From positions 1 through 64,000 of the forward strand of contig NZ_JNYJ01000060.1 of assembly GCF_000716715.1 (NCBI RefSeq): 64,000 bases of DNA, written 5' to 3'. A program made the position numbers and the translations under genes. The number at the start of each line of letters is the position of its first letter. Within the stretch, counting starts at the first letter, position 1. The notes beneath the pieces are model-generated. The model made no database searches. It saw nothing but the letters and a program-made list of their open reading frames with translations, and was not told where the DNA came from. Shown here one piece after another: positions 50,316 to 59,787 of the stretch. Source of the DNA: Dactylosporangium aurantiacum. Lineage in GTDB: Bacteria; Actinomycetota; Actinomycetes; Mycobacteriales; Micromonosporaceae.

Positions 50316-51680
50316 ATGGACCGACCGGACTGGCATGGACCGCTCACCGAGGCGTACGAACAGGCGACCCGCTTCCTGACCGGCCTTCCGGAGCGCGAGG
50401 TCGGCAGCCGCGCCACTCTGGAGGAGCTGCGGGCGGCGCTCGGCGGGCCGCTGCCGGACGCGGGCAGCGACGCGCGGGAGGTCGTCGCCCGGCTGGCCGA
50501 GGCGGCCGACCCGGGGATCGTCGCGTCGCCGAGCGGGCGGTTCTTCGGGTTCGTCATCGGCGGGGCGACGCCGGCGGCGCTCGCGGCGGACTGGCTGACC
50601 GCGACCTGGGACCAGAACGCCGGCCTGTACGCCGCCGGGCCCGCCGCCGCAGTGGTCGAGGACGTCGCCGGCGGGTGGCTGCGGGACCTGTTCGGGCTGC
50701 CGGCGCAGGCGTCGGCCGGGTTCGTCACCGGGGCGCAGATGAGCCACGTGACGGCGCTCGCGGCGGCGCGGCACGAGGTGCTGCGCCGGGCCGGCTGGGA
50801 CGTGGAGACGGACGGCCTGCACGGCGCGCCGCGGATCGCGGTGCTCGCCGGCGCGGACCGGCACTCGACGATCGACCGCGCGCTGCGGTTCCTCGGCATC
50901 GGCACGGCGGCCCTCGTACCGGTGGACGTCGACGACCAGGGCCGGATGACGACCGCCGGGCTGCGCGCCGCCCTCGCCGGGCTGGACGGGCCGGCGATCG
51001 TCTGCGCCCAGCTGGGCAACGTCAACACCGGCGCGTTCGACCCGATCGGCGAGATCTGCGACGTCGCGCACGCCGCCGGCGCGTGGGTCCACGTCGACGG
51101 CGCCTTCGGGCTGTGGGCCGCGACCAGCGCACGCCTGCGGCACCTCGTCACCGGCGTCGACCGCGCCGACTCGTGGACGACGGACGCGCACAAGTGGCTC
51201 AACGTCCCGTACGACTCCGGACTCGTCTTCTGCGCGCACCCCGCGGCGCACCGGGCGGCCATGGGCGTGCGCGCCGCCTACCTGGTCCACGCCGGCGGCG
51301 ACGAGCGCGACGCGCTGGACTACAACCCCGAGTTCTCCCGCCGCGCCAGAGGTTTCGCCGTGTACGCCGCGCTGCGCGCCCTCGGCCGCACCGGCGTCGA
51401 GTCCCTCATCGACCGCGGCTGCGACCTCGCCGCGCGCTTCGCCCGGCGGATGAGCGGCCGCGTCCTCAACGACGTCGTGCTCAACCAGGTCCTGGTCGGC
51501 TTCGGCCCGGCCACCCCCGACCTGGTCCGCCGCGTCCAGGCCGAAGGCACCTGCTGGGTGAGCGGCACCCTCTGGCGCGGCGCCCCGGCCATGCGCTTCT
51601 CCGTCAGCAACTTCACCACCGACGAGGCCGACATCGACCGCGCCGCCGACACCATCCTGCGCCTCGCCGCCGGCACCTGA
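50316..51680 (+). CDS. PLP-dependent decarboxylase/aminotransferase (group II-like)
   Basis: A 454-aa fold-type I PLP enzyme of the pyridoxal-dependent decarboxylase family (aromatic-L-amino-acid/glutamate decarboxylase group). The Schiff-base lysine lies in SWTTDAHKWLNVPYDSG; the PLP-phosphate and ring-contacting parts are GFVTGAQMSHVTAL and HVDGAFGLWA. ATG 50316 is preferred. Substrate is unknown; the closest annotated relatives are often called aspartate aminotransferase family proteins. The convergent membrane-protein gene ends 12 bases away. Confidence 0.88.
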   Translation: MDRPDWHGPLTEAYEQATRFLTGLPEREVGSRATLEELRAALGGPLPDAGSDAREVVARLAEAADPGIVASPSGRFFGFVIGGATPAALAADWLTATWDQNAGLYAAGPAAAVVEDVAGGWLRDLFGLPAQASAGFVTGAQMSHVTALAAARHEVLRRAGWDVETDGLHGAPRIAVLAGADRHSTIDRALRFLGIGTAALVPVDVDDQGRMTTAGLRAALAGLDGPAIVCAQLGNVNTGAFDPIGEICDVAHAAGAWVHVDGAFGLWAATSARLRHLVTGVDRADSWTTDAHKWLNVPYDSGLVFCAHPAAHRAAMGVRAAYLVHAGGDERDALDYNPEFSRRARGFAVYAALRALGRTGVESLIDRGCDLAARFARRMSGRVLNDVVLNQVLVGFGPATPDLVRRVQAEGTCWVSGTLWRGAPAMRFSVSNFTTDEADIDRAADTILRLAAGT

Positions 51681-51692
51681 CCCGACGGGGCG

Positions 51693-52436
51693 TCACCCGA
51701 CCGGCACCGGCGGCGCGGGCTTCGGGGCGAGCGCGTGCTGGACCGCGACGATGGCGGCGCACGGCACGGCCGAGAGCGGGACGGCCAGCAGGCCCCAGTC
51801 GCCGAGCGGCAGTACGTCGGTGAGCAGTCCCACCTCCAGCACCGCGTACCCGATGAGGCCGCCGCCGACCGCCACCGCGAGCCCGCGGCGCCGATGGCCG
51901 GGGGTGCCCGGGCCGGCGACCCGGTCGAAGAGCGCGGCGAGCACGGTGGCGCCGAGCAGGGCCGGCACCACAGAGAACATGGCCGTCAATAGGCCCAGGA
52001 ACACGTACACCAGGATCCCGACCGCGGACACGGCGACGGTGACGGTGATGCCGAGCAGCAGGGAGAGCCACAGGTGCATCCGCCGGGAGCCGGCCGGGCG
52101 CGGCCCGGTGGCGGTGTCGCCGCGCAGCCAGGGCACGGCCAGCAGCACGAGGCCGGCCAGCAGGAGCAGCACGGCCGCGGCGAGCAGGACGGTGCCGACG
52201 AGGGTGGTGCCCGACGACAGGTACTCGACGGTCTGGCCGTCGTCGCGCACGCAGGTCACGCGGGGCGGGAAGTGCTGGACGCGGGCCTTGAACTCGTGCG
52301 CCTCGTCGAAGCGGTACCTGCACGAGCGTGCCGGGTCGATGAGGTCCGGACCGGCGGCCGCGAGCGCCAGGCTGCTGCCGACGCCGAGGAGCACGCCGAC
52401 GCCCGTGAGGGTCCACCCACCTGCCAATGCCTTCAT
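51693..52436 (-). CDS. Hypothetical integral membrane protein
   Basis: A 247-aa protein with about five helices: an N-terminal signal-anchor-like segment (WTLTGVGVLLGVGSSLALAA), an extracellular loop with two cysteines (PARSCRYRFD and RVTCVRDDGQ), then helices near 85-105, 120-160, 190-210 and 220-235. An upstream ATG at 52445 would add three residues. A decayed relative lies at 44510-44745. Function unknown. Confidence 0.75.
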   Translation of the reverse strand: MKALAGGWTLTGVGVLLGVGSSLALAAAGPDLIDPARSCRYRFDEAHEFKARVQHFPPRVTCVRDDGQTVEYLSSGTTLVGTVLLAAAVLLLLAGLVLLAVPWLRGDTATGPRPAGSRRMHLWLSLLLGITVTVAVSAVGILVYVFLGLLTAMFSVVPALLGATVLAALFDRVAGPGTPGHRRRGLAVAVGGGLIGYAVLEVGLLTDVLPLGDWGLLAVPLSAVPCAAIVAVQHALAPKPAPPVPVG

Positions 52437-52552
52437 GCGGCACATGTTCGCAACCGCCGGCTACGGTACCGGCATCCGCGGGCGCGGATCTTCGCTGGTG
52501 AACATGCCTCCGGCCGGATGGATACGTCCGAAGCACGACAGGAAGCGGGCAT

Positions 52553-52585
52553 GGGTGCCCCGGCCGTCCGCACGCCGGGGCACCC
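52553..52585 (-). terminator. Hairpin terminator of the chitinase gene
   Basis: GGGTGCCCCGGC and GCCGGGGCACCC, exact complements, flank a 9-base loop, 23 bases after the stop at 52609. Confidence 0.8.
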
Positions 52586-52608
52586 CGCTGGTCCGCCCAG
52601 GTGCCGGG

Positions 52609-54012
52609 TCAGCCCTGGTACTGGGCGATGATCCTGGTGAAGTCCCACGCGTTCTGGGAGACGCCGCTACAGGTGTCGTCACCGGTGCCGCCGCCGTTGC
52701 ACGGGCGGTCGCGGTTGGCCGACCAGAACGTGAAGCGGGCGAGGTGGTGCTGCTGGGCGTAGGCGAGCATGGTGCGGAAGTCCGCCACGGTGACCGTCTC
52801 GCCGACGTCGGTGATGCCGTTCATCGAGGAGATGCCGGCGTGCCGGTACGCCTGGTCGTCGGTGTACCCGTAGCCGTTCTTGATCGTGTTCTTCAGCCCC
52901 TCGGCGGCCTGGACGGTGAGCGCGCCCATGTTCTGGCCGGCGGCGCCGAAGTCGAACGGCATGATGGTCCACGCGTCGACGGTCAGCCCTGACGCGGCCG
53001 CCCGGTTGATCATCGTGGCGTCGGGGCCGTTGCGGTCGCTGGGGAACGTGACGTAGACGGCCACGCCCGGGTTGTTGGCCTTGACGGTCTTCAGCGCGTC
53101 GATGGTCCGCTGCTGCAGCGTCGCGTTGTTGTAGACGCTGCCCTCGATGTCGATGTCGATCGCCTTGAGGCCGTACGCGTTGATGACCTTCTGGTACGCG
53201 GCCGCGAGCGTCGAGGCGCTGCTGCACGTCTGCTCCAGCCACGGCCCGGACGCGCCGCCGAAGGAGACCGCGACGTTGCCGCCGGCGCCGCGGATGTTGT
53301 TGATGACGGTCTGGTCCTGGCCACCGGTCAGCGGCCGGTACCCGTCCCACAGCGGCTCGCACGCGCCGTTGGACAGGATGAACGCCATCGTGAACCACTT
53401 GACCCCGGTGGCCGCCATGATCGTGCGCGGGTCGGGCAGGTTGCCCCAGCCGAGGTACGCGTACGGCGCGGCGCCCATGGCCGGGTTCGACACCGGCGGG
53501 TTCGATGTGGGCGGGTTGGACGTCGGGGTCGTGGTGCCGCCGCCGATCGTCCACTTCTGGTTGGCGGTGCCGCCGCACGTCCAGATCTGCAGCTGGGTGC
53601 CGTCGGCGGAGCTCTGGCCGGTCGCGTCGAGACACTTGCCGGCGTTCGGGTTGGTGAGGTCCTTCGCCGCGCTGTACGTCCACCGCTGGGCGACGGTGCC
53701 GTTGCAGTCCCACAGCTGGACCTTGGTGCCGTTGGCGGTCCCGGCCGCGGCCACGTCCAGGCACTTGCCCAGCACGCGCAGCGTGCCGTCGTCGCCGAAC
53801 GTGATCCGCTGGGCCGCGGTCCCGTTGCACGTGTAGAGCTGGATCTTCGTGCCGTTGGCCGTGGCCGCGCCGGCCACGTCGATGCACTTGCCGGCGATGC
53901 CGGTGATCGGGCCGGTCGTCGCCGCGGCGGCGGTGTTCATCGCCACCACGGTCACCGTGCCGAGCGCCGCCACTGCGGCGGCGGCGAGAAGTACGAGGCG
54001 GGGGCTGCGCAT
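52609..54012 (-). CDS. Secreted GH18 chitinase-like enzyme with CBM13
   Basis: A 467-aa exported protein: signal peptide (cleavage near TAAAA), an N-terminal ricin-type CBM13 (about 35-165, GKCLDVAAAGTANGTKVQLW repeats), a Thr/Pro/Asn linker, and a C-terminal GH18 barrel (about 185-467). The catalytic signature is LKAIDIDIEGSVY with the acid Glu; AVSFGGASGPW and WTIMPFDFG match strands beta3 and beta6. The first Asp of the classical DxxDxDxE motif is Lys, as in some actinobacterial GH18 proteins. Chitin or related glycan breakdown is likely. Confidence 0.9.
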   Translation of the reverse strand: MRSPRLVLLAAAAVAALGTVTVVAMNTAAAATTGPITGIAGKCIDVAGAATANGTKIQLYTCNGTAAQRITFGDDGTLRVLGKCLDVAAAGTANGTKVQLWDCNGTVAQRWTYSAAKDLTNPNAGKCLDATGQSSADGTQLQIWTCGGTANQKWTIGGGTTTPTSNPPTSNPPVSNPAMGAAPYAYLGWGNLPDPRTIMAATGVKWFTMAFILSNGACEPLWDGYRPLTGGQDQTVINNIRGAGGNVAVSFGGASGPWLEQTCSSASTLAAAYQKVINAYGLKAIDIDIEGSVYNNATLQQRTIDALKTVKANNPGVAVYVTFPSDRNGPDATMINRAAASGLTVDAWTIMPFDFGAAGQNMGALTVQAAEGLKNTIKNGYGYTDDQAYRHAGISSMNGITDVGETVTVADFRTMLAYAQQHHLARFTFWSANRDRPCNGGGTGDDTCSGVSQNAWDFTRIIAQYQG

Positions 54013-54042
54013 GAGTGCAGGCCTTTCGGGAGCAAGAGGGCC

Positions 54043-54065
54043 ATCTGTTAGCACCTCTTCCAGAT
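54043..54065. promoter_or_regulatory. Palindrome ATCTG-N13-CAGAT upstream of the chitinase gene
   Basis: ATCTG (54043-54047) and CAGAT (54061-54065) lie 31 bases upstream of the ATG at 54012, with the same sequence and spacing as the element at 49402-49424 before the other CBM13 gene. Confidence 0.5.
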
Positions 54066-54089
54066 AGAGCGCAGGCTATGCACTTCCCT

Positions 54090-54109
54090 TTTTTTGAGTC
54101 AACAAAAAA
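54090..54109. promoter_or_regulatory. AT-rich palindrome TTTTTTG-N6-CAAAAAA
   Basis: The arms are exact and enclose TTGAGTCAA (54094-54102), a small palindrome also found in the cobN/cobG spacer at 58607-58615. The tract is exceptionally AT-rich here. It could be a promoter-proximal binding site for the chitinase gene or a terminator for the opposite direction. Confidence 0.4.
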
Positions 54110-54228
54110 CTGGAAACATCAGGAGCACTTAAGGAACCGTTACGGTCCACCCGGCCGGGACGATCGGCGCGGTACCTCTCGGAGGGACGCGTCACCTGTG
54201 ACCGTGGCTCCTCGGCTACCGTGCTTCG

Positions 54229-54685
54229 ATGATCCTTCCCGGTTATGCGGACACGTTCCCGGACCTTCACGCCTCTTCGGCGTGGCCGGGGTTCCGGGTC
54301 GAGCTTCGCGACGGCGCCGAACTTGGAGGGGCACCAGCGCGCCCCCGGGCTGTCCTGGCCGGAACTGGTCGTCGTCGCCGGCCGGCGGCCCGGCCCGGTC
54401 CGGCGAGCGCAGACCTCGCTCCCGCTCGCACCCGCGTTCGGTGACGAGGTGGCCGACACGCCCGACGCGGTGTCGGCGCTGTCGGAGGCGACGCGGACGC
54501 TTGGCGCCACAGGCGGCACCGCGGAGCTGGCTGCGCCGGCTGTCTCCGACGAGGTCGTGTTCTGGGGACACGTGTCGTGGGTGTCGGGTGTGCCCGACAT
54601 GGACCACTCGCCGCGCGATCCGTCCAGTCCGTTCGCGCTCCCGGCGGCCGAGCGGCAGTTGGTTACAGCGCTGCTGGCACCCTGA
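54229..54685 (+). pseudogene. Possible frameshifted hypothetical gene
   Basis: ATG 54229 opens a protein-like frame (MILPGYADTFPDLHASSAWP, GFRVELRDGAEL) that turns arginine/proline-rich after about 54325. A neighbouring frame then becomes protein-like (LSWPELVVVAGRRPG, AAPAVSDEVVFWGHVSWVSG) and ends at 54685. Together they look like one gene of about 150 codons with a one-base shift near 54325. Family not recognised. Confidence 0.35.
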
Positions 54686-54804
54686 GCACTCGACCGCAAC
54701 GGAGCGGACGCGGGGGCGCCAGGCGTCGACCGAATCGAGGCGCACGACCGCGACGGGCCGGCTCGTTCGGGTGGAGCTTCACGCCCGTCGCATCCCGAGG
54801 TCGG

Positions 54805-57800
54805 TCAGGACCCGCCCGTCTGGTGGCCGTCCTCGAGGTCGCCTTCGGTCTCGAGGTACACCTGGCGGAGGGCGTCGAGCGTGGCCTGCTCCGGGTGCTC
54901 CCACAGCTTGCGGTCGGCGGCCTCCAGGAGGCGCTCGGCGATGCCGTGCAGCGCCCACGGGTTGGACTCGTCGAGGAACTTGCGGTTCTCCGGGTCGAAC
55001 ACGTAGGACTCGGCGAGCTTCTCGTACATCCAGTCGGCGACCACCCCGGCGGTCGCGTCGAAGCCGAACAGGTAGTCGACGGTGGCGGCGAGCTCGAAGG
55101 CGCCCTTGTAGCCGTGGCGGCGCATCGCGGCGAGCCAGCGGGGGTTGACGACCCGGGCGCGGAAGACGCGCGCGGTCTCCTCGCTGAGGGTGCGGGTGCG
55201 CACCGCGTCGGGGTTGGTGCTGTCGCCGACGTAGGCGGCGGGCGCGCGGCCGGTCAGGGCGCGCACGGTGGCGATCATGCCGCCGTGGTACTGGAAGTAG
55301 TCGTCGGAGTCGGCGATGTCGTGCTCGCGGGTGTCGGTGTTCTTGACCGCGACGCTGATGCGCCGGTAGGCGCCCTCCATGTCGCCGCGGGCGGGCAGGC
55401 CGTCCAGGTCCCGGCCGTACGCGTAGCCGCCCCACACGGCGTACACCTCGGCGAGGTCGGCGTCGTCGCGCCAGTTGCGGCTGTCGATGAGGGGCAGGAT
55501 GCCGGCGCCGTACGCGCCCGGTTTGGAGCCGAAGACGCGCAGGGTGGCGCGGCGGCGGTCGCCGTGGCTGTCGAGGTCGGCGGTGACGTGCGCGCGCACG
55601 TAGTTGTCCGACGGCGACTCGGGCAGGTCCGCGACGAGCTGGACGGCGTCGTCGAGCAGGGCGACCACGTGCGGGAACGCGTCGCGGAAGAAGCCGCTGA
55701 TCCGCATGGTGACGTCGATGCGGGGGCGGCCGAGCTCGGCGAGGTCGACGGGGGAGAGGCTGACCACCCGGCGCGACGCGTCGTCCCAGTTGGGGCGGAC
55801 CCCGAGCAGCGCCAGGGCCTCCGCGATGTCGTCGCCGGCGGTCCGCATGGCGCTGGTGCCCCACATCGACAGCCCGACGGAGGACGGCCAGGAGCCGTGC
55901 TCGGCGCGGTACCGGGCGAGCAACGAGTCGGCCATCGCCTGGCCGGTCTCCCACGCGAGGCGGCTCGGGATCGCCTTCGGGTCGACGGAGTAGAAGTTGC
56001 GGCCGGTCGGCAGGACGTTGATGAGGCCGCGCAGCGGCGAGCCGCTCGGTCCGGCCGGGACATACCCGCCGTCGAGGGCGTGCAGCACCATCGCCAGCTC
56101 GTCGGTGGTCCGGGAAAGCCGGGGCACGATCTCCCGGGCGGCGAACTCCAGCACCCGCACCACATCCGAGTTCTCCGAAATATCGGAGATGTCGGAGGTG
56201 GGCCAGCCACGCGACTCCATCTCCGCCACGAGCGCCCTGGCCTGTGCCTCGGCCTCGTCGACGCTGATCCGGCCCGAGTCGCCCTCGGCGAGGCCGAGCG
56301 CCTCGCGCAGGCCGGGCAGCGCGGCGACCTGGCCGCCCCACATCTGCCGGGCCCGCAGCATCGCCAGCACCAGGTCGACCCGCGCCTCGCCGGCGGGGGC
56401 GACGCCCAGCACGTGCAGCCCGTCGCGGATCTGCACGTCCTTGACCTCGCACAGCCAGCCGTCGACGTGCAGCAGGAAGTCGTCGAACCCGTCGTCGCCC
56501 GGCCGGTCGGCCAGGCCCAGGTCGTGGTCGAGGCGGGCGGCCTGGATCAGCGTCCAGATCTGGGCCCGGACGGCGGGCAGCTTCGCGGGGTCCAGGGCGG
56601 CGATCGTCGCGTGCTCGTCGAGCAGCTGCTCGAGGCGGGCGATGTCACCGTACGACTCGGCCCGCGCCATCGGCGGGATCAGGTGGTCGACCAGGGTGGC
56701 GTGCGCCCGGCGCTTGGCCTGGGTGCCCTCGCCCGGGTCGTTGACCAGGAACGGGTAGATCAGCGGCAGGTTGCCCAGGGCCGCGTCGGCGCCGCACGAG
56801 GCCGACAGCCCGACGGTCTTGCCGGGCAGCCACTCGAGGTTGCCGTGCTTGCCGACGTGCACGACCGCGTGCGCGCCGAACTCGTCGGCCAGCCACCGGT
56901 ACGCGGCCAGGTAGTGGTGGCTGGGCGGCAGGTCCGGGTCGTGGTAGATGGCGACCGGGTTCTCCCCGAAGCCGCGCGGCGGCTGCACCATCACCACGAC
57001 GTTGCCCTCGCGCAGCGCGGCGAGCACGATCTCGCCGTCGGGATCCCGCGAGGTGTCGACGAACAGCGAACCGGGCGCGGGGCCCCAGTGCCGCTCCATC
57101 GCCTCGCGCAGGTCCTCCGGCAGCGTCTGGAACCAGGTCCGGTACTTCGCCGCGGAGATCCTGATCGGGTTGCCCCGCAGCTGGTCCTCGGTGAGCCAGT
57201 TGACGTCCTGCCCGCCGGCGGCGATGAGCGTGTGCATCAGCGCGTCGCCGTCCTTCGGGAAACCGTCGGCGCCAACGTACCCCTGCTCGCGCATGGCCTC
57301 CAGCAGCCGGACCACGCTGGCGGGCGTGTCGAGCCCCACGGCGTTGCCGATCCTCGCGTGCTTCGTCGGGTACGCGCTGAGCATCAGCACGACCTTGCGC
57401 TGCGCCGCCGGCAGGTGCCGCAGCCGGGCGTGCCCGACGGCGATCCCGGCGACCCGGCCGGCCCGCTCCCGGTCGGCGACGTAGACGGTGAGCCCGTCGG
57501 CGTCGACCTCCTTGAACGAGAACGGCACGGTGATGATCCGGCCGTCGAACTCGGGGATCGCGACCTGGGTGGCCGTGTCGAGCGGCGACAGGCCGTCGTC
57601 GTTGGCGTCCCAGGTGTCCCGGGCGCTGGTCAGGCACAGCCCCTGCAGGATCGGCACGTCCAGCGCCGCGAGGGCGCCCACGTCCCACGCCTCGTCCTCG
57701 CCCCCGGCCTGCGCGTCGGCGGGCCGGGTGCCGCCCGCGGCCAGGACCGTGACGACCAGCGCGTCGGCCTGCCGCAGCGTCTCCAGCAGCTCCGGCGGGG

Positions 57801-58374
57801 CGGTGCGCAGCGACGAGGCGAACACGGGCAGCGCCCGGCCGCCGGCGTCCTCGATCGCGTCGCAGAGCGTCTCCACGAACGCGGTGTTGCCGGCCAGATG
57901 GTGGGCCCGGTAGTAGATGACGCCGACGGTCGGGCCCTGCGCGGTCGTCGCCCGCTCCAGCGGCCCCCACGCCGGGGTCCGCGCCGGCGGGGCGAACCCG
58001 TGCCCGGTGAGCAGGACCGTGTCGGACAGGAACTTGTGCAGCTCGGCGAGGTTGGCCGGGCCACCCTCGGCGAAGTACGCGTGCGCCTCGGCGGCGACCC
58101 CGGCGGGCACCGTGGAGTGGCGCATCAGCTCGGCGTCGGGCAGCTGCTCGCCGCCGAGCAGGACCACGGGCAGCGGCAGCCGCAGCAGCGCGTCGAAGCC
58201 CTCCTGCCAGTCCCGGTAGCCGCCCAGGAACCGCACCACGACCAGGTCGGCGCCCTCGGCCAGGGCCGGCAGGTCCGCCACGGCGGTCCGCGACGGGTTG
58301 GCCAGCCGGAACACCGCGCCGCTGGTGCGCGCGCTGAGCAGGTCGGTGTCGGACGTCGACAACAGCAGGATCAC
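54805..58374 (-). CDS. cobN: Cobaltochelatase subunit CobN
   Basis: An 1189-aa CobN/BchH-type large chelatase subunit, which holds the corrin ring (hydrogenobyrinate a,c-diamide) during ATP-driven cobalt insertion. Family stretches include MLSAYPTKHARIGNAVGLDT, VHVGKHGNLEWLPGKTVGLS, LMINP-region equivalents such as LINVLPTGRNFYSVDPKAIP, and ARWLAAMRRHGYKGAFELAA-type C-terminal sequence. The length is normal for actinobacteria. The GTG start has GAGGAC upstream. An adenosylcobalamin riboswitch lies directly upstream on the same strand. It needs the AAA+/VWA protein encoded at 26.5 kb. Confidence 0.96.
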   Translation of the reverse strand: MILLLSTSDTDLLSARTSGAVFRLANPSRTAVADLPALAEGADLVVVRFLGGYRDWQEGFDALLRLPLPVVLLGGEQLPDAELMRHSTVPAGVAAEAHAYFAEGGPANLAELHKFLSDTVLLTGHGFAPPARTPAWGPLERATTAQGPTVGVIYYRAHHLAGNTAFVETLCDAIEDAGGRALPVFASSLRTAPPELLETLRQADALVVTVLAAGGTRPADAQAGGEDEAWDVGALAALDVPILQGLCLTSARDTWDANDDGLSPLDTATQVAIPEFDGRIITVPFSFKEVDADGLTVYVADRERAGRVAGIAVGHARLRHLPAAQRKVVLMLSAYPTKHARIGNAVGLDTPASVVRLLEAMREQGYVGADGFPKDGDALMHTLIAAGGQDVNWLTEDQLRGNPIRISAAKYRTWFQTLPEDLREAMERHWGPAPGSLFVDTSRDPDGEIVLAALREGNVVVMVQPPRGFGENPVAIYHDPDLPPSHHYLAAYRWLADEFGAHAVVHVGKHGNLEWLPGKTVGLSASCGADAALGNLPLIYPFLVNDPGEGTQAKRRAHATLVDHLIPPMARAESYGDIARLEQLLDEHATIAALDPAKLPAVRAQIWTLIQAARLDHDLGLADRPGDDGFDDFLLHVDGWLCEVKDVQIRDGLHVLGVAPAGEARVDLVLAMLRARQMWGGQVAALPGLREALGLAEGDSGRISVDEAEAQARALVAEMESRGWPTSDISDISENSDVVRVLEFAAREIVPRLSRTTDELAMVLHALDGGYVPAGPSGSPLRGLINVLPTGRNFYSVDPKAIPSRLAWETGQAMADSLLARYRAEHGSWPSSVGLSMWGTSAMRTAGDDIAEALALLGVRPNWDDASRRVVSLSPVDLAELGRPRIDVTMRISGFFRDAFPHVVALLDDAVQLVADLPESPSDNYVRAHVTADLDSHGDRRRATLRVFGSKPGAYGAGILPLIDSRNWRDDADLAEVYAVWGGYAYGRDLDGLPARGDMEGAYRRISVAVKNTDTREHDIADSDDYFQYHGGMIATVRALTGRAPAAYVGDSTNPDAVRTRTLSEETARVFRARVVNPRWLAAMRRHGYKGAFELAATVDYLFGFDATAGVVADWMYEKLAESYVFDPENRKFLDESNPWALHGIAERLLEAADRKLWEHPEQATLDALRQVYLETEGDLEDGHQTGGS

Positions 58375-58422
58375 GCCGGGGTCCTCCCTCGGGGTCCGCG
58401 CCCCAAGTCGGTCGGGAAAGGT

Positions 58423-58572
58423 CGGGCGGCGGAGAGTCTCCTGGCTCCCGGATCGGCGCTCGTCCCCGGCCTTCCCGGGCTCGCGCCCAGTGGCCTCGTT
58501 CGGAGACTCACTCCCCGGTCACAGTGGCGGGACCGCGCCGGACTCGCACCGGCTTCCTCCACTCGTCGCCCG
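58423..58572 (-). ncRNA. Adenosylcobalamin riboswitch upstream of cobN
   Basis: Read on the minus strand: B12 box GCCACTGTG (58528-58520), the conserved GAGCCAGGAGACTC near the 3' end (about 58448-58435), and closing pairs between CGGGCGAC (58572-58565) and the GCCGCCCG segment near 58423. The aptamer ends about 50 bases before the cobN GTG. Sequence similarity to the riboswitch at 26.3 kb is clear in the core (GGTCCCGCCACTGTGACCGG in both). Confidence 0.93.
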
Positions 58573-58605
58573 TACAGCACCGCCAACTCTCCTGGACACC
58601 GCTGA

Positions 58606-58637
58606 CTTGAGTCAAGCGACGAGCCGCGCAGTAGTAT
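58606..58637 (+). promoter_or_regulatory. Candidate cobG promoter within a divergent palindrome
   Basis: CTTGAGTCAAG (58606-58616) contains a TTGAGT -35-like box for the plus strand and TTGACT for the minus strand. A TAGTAT -10 box at 58632-58637 follows with 19-base spacing and lies 7 bases from the cobG GTG, implying a leaderless cobG transcript. Confidence 0.45.
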
Positions 58638-58644
58638 CCGGCCC

Positions 58645-59787
58645 GTGCAGGCTGCCAGTGGACGCGACGCTCCGGACCGGTGCCCGGGCGCCGTGCAGGT
58701 CCACGCCGCGGCCGACGGCGGGCTGGCCCGGGTCCGGCTGCCCGGCGGCCGGCTCGGCCGGGACGCCCTCGCCGTGCTGCGGGCCGCCGCCATCGACCTC
58801 GGCGACCCCGACCTGGAGCTCACCTCCCGGGGCAACGTGCAGGTCAGGGCGCTGCGACCAGGTGCGGAGCTGGACCTGGCGGCCCGGCTGACCGGGGCCG
58901 GGCTGCTGCCGTCGGCGACGCACGAGCGGGTCCGCAACCTCGTCGCCAGCCCGCTGAGCGGCCGCGACGGCCGCGGCGCGCTCGACGTGCGGCCGGTGGT
59001 GGCCGCGTTCGACGCCGGGCTGTGCGCCGACGCCGCCCTCGCCGCGCTGCCGGGCCGGTTCCTGGTGACGCTCGACGACGGCCGCGGCGACGTGACCCCG
59101 CTCGGCGGCGACGTCGGCCTGTACGGCGACCGCCTCACCCTGGCCGGCACCCCCGCCACGGCACCCGCCGCCGGTGACCCCGCGGCCCTGCTGCTGCGGG
59201 CCACCAGGGCGTTCCTGGCCGAGCGGGCCGAGCAGGGCGGCACGGCGTGGCGCCTCGCTGAGCTCACCGACGGCCCCGCCAGGGTCGCGGCGCGCCTGGG
59301 CGCGTCCCTGGACGAGGACGCCCGTCCGTCCGGCGGTGGCGGGTCCGCGGCAGGGTGGACCTCCCAGGCCGGCGGGCTCGCCGCGATCACGGCCGTGGTG
59401 CCGCTCGGGCGGCTCACCCCCGCGCACGCCGCGGCGCTCCTCGACGCCGCGCCGGAGGAGATCATCGTCACGCCGTGGCGGACCGTCGTCGTGCCGGACG
59501 TACCCGTCGAAGAAGCTGGACGGGTCGAAACGCTGCTGACGGCCGCCGGGCTGGTCACGGACCCCGCGTCGCGGTGGGCCGGGGTCACCGCGTGCGCGGG
59601 CCGGCCCGGCTGCGCGAAGGCCCTCGCCGACGTGCGGGCCGACGCCCGGGCCGCGGTCGCGGCGGGCACGACGCCGGCCGGGTCGCCGGTGCACTGGGTC
59701 GGCTGCGAACGGCGCTGCGGCGCACCGAAGGGAAGGCACGTGGAGATGCTCGCGACCGCCGACGGCTACCGGAGCACGGCGGCATGA
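58645..59787 (+). CDS. cobG: Precorrin-3B synthase (CobG)
   Basis: A 380-aa Fe-S/sirohaem-type monooxygenase of the nitrite/sulphite reductase fold, making precorrin-3B with O2 in the aerobic route. The N-terminal half has [14 protein letters not shown]; the 4Fe-4S ligands are the four cysteines in [13 protein letters not shown] and [11 protein letters not shown] near the C-terminus. The GTG start is very close to the promoter, without an obvious ribosome-binding site. cobH overlaps its end (4 bases), starting the cobG-cobH-cobIJ operon. Confidence 0.93.
   Translation: MQAASGRDAPDRCPGAVQVHAAADGGLARVRLPGGRLGRDALAVLRAAAIDLGDPDLELTSRGNVQVRALRPGAELDLAARLTGAGLLPSATHERVRNLVASPLSGRDGRGALDVRPVVAAFDAGLCADAALAALPGRFLVTLDDGRGDVTPLGGDVGLYGDRLTLAGTPATAPAAGDPAALLLRATRAFLAERAEQGGTAWRLAELTDGPARVAARLGASLDEDARPSGGGGSAAGWTSQAGGLAAITAVVPLGRLTPAHAAALLDAAPEEIIVTPWRTVVVPDVPVEEAGRVETLLTAAGLVTDPASRWAGVTACAGRPGCAKALADVRADARAAVAAGTTPAGSPVHWVGCERRCGAPKGRHVEMLATADGYRSTAA

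Noticed and set aside
52609..54012. DasR-type operator expected upstream of the chitinase gene
   Set aside because: No ACTGGTCTAGACCAGT-like sequence was found in 54013-54228.
54090..54109. Considered as a standard Rho-independent terminator
   Set aside because: The T-tract precedes rather than follows a GC stem, and the stem itself is made of A/T; a binding site or chance tract is as likely.
54577..58605. Very long open frame (1342 codons) on the plus strand opposite cobN
   Set aside because: It is the GC-rich antisense shadow of cobN: composition is dominated by Gly/Arg/Val/Gln with no recognisable domain, and cobN on the minus strand is certain.
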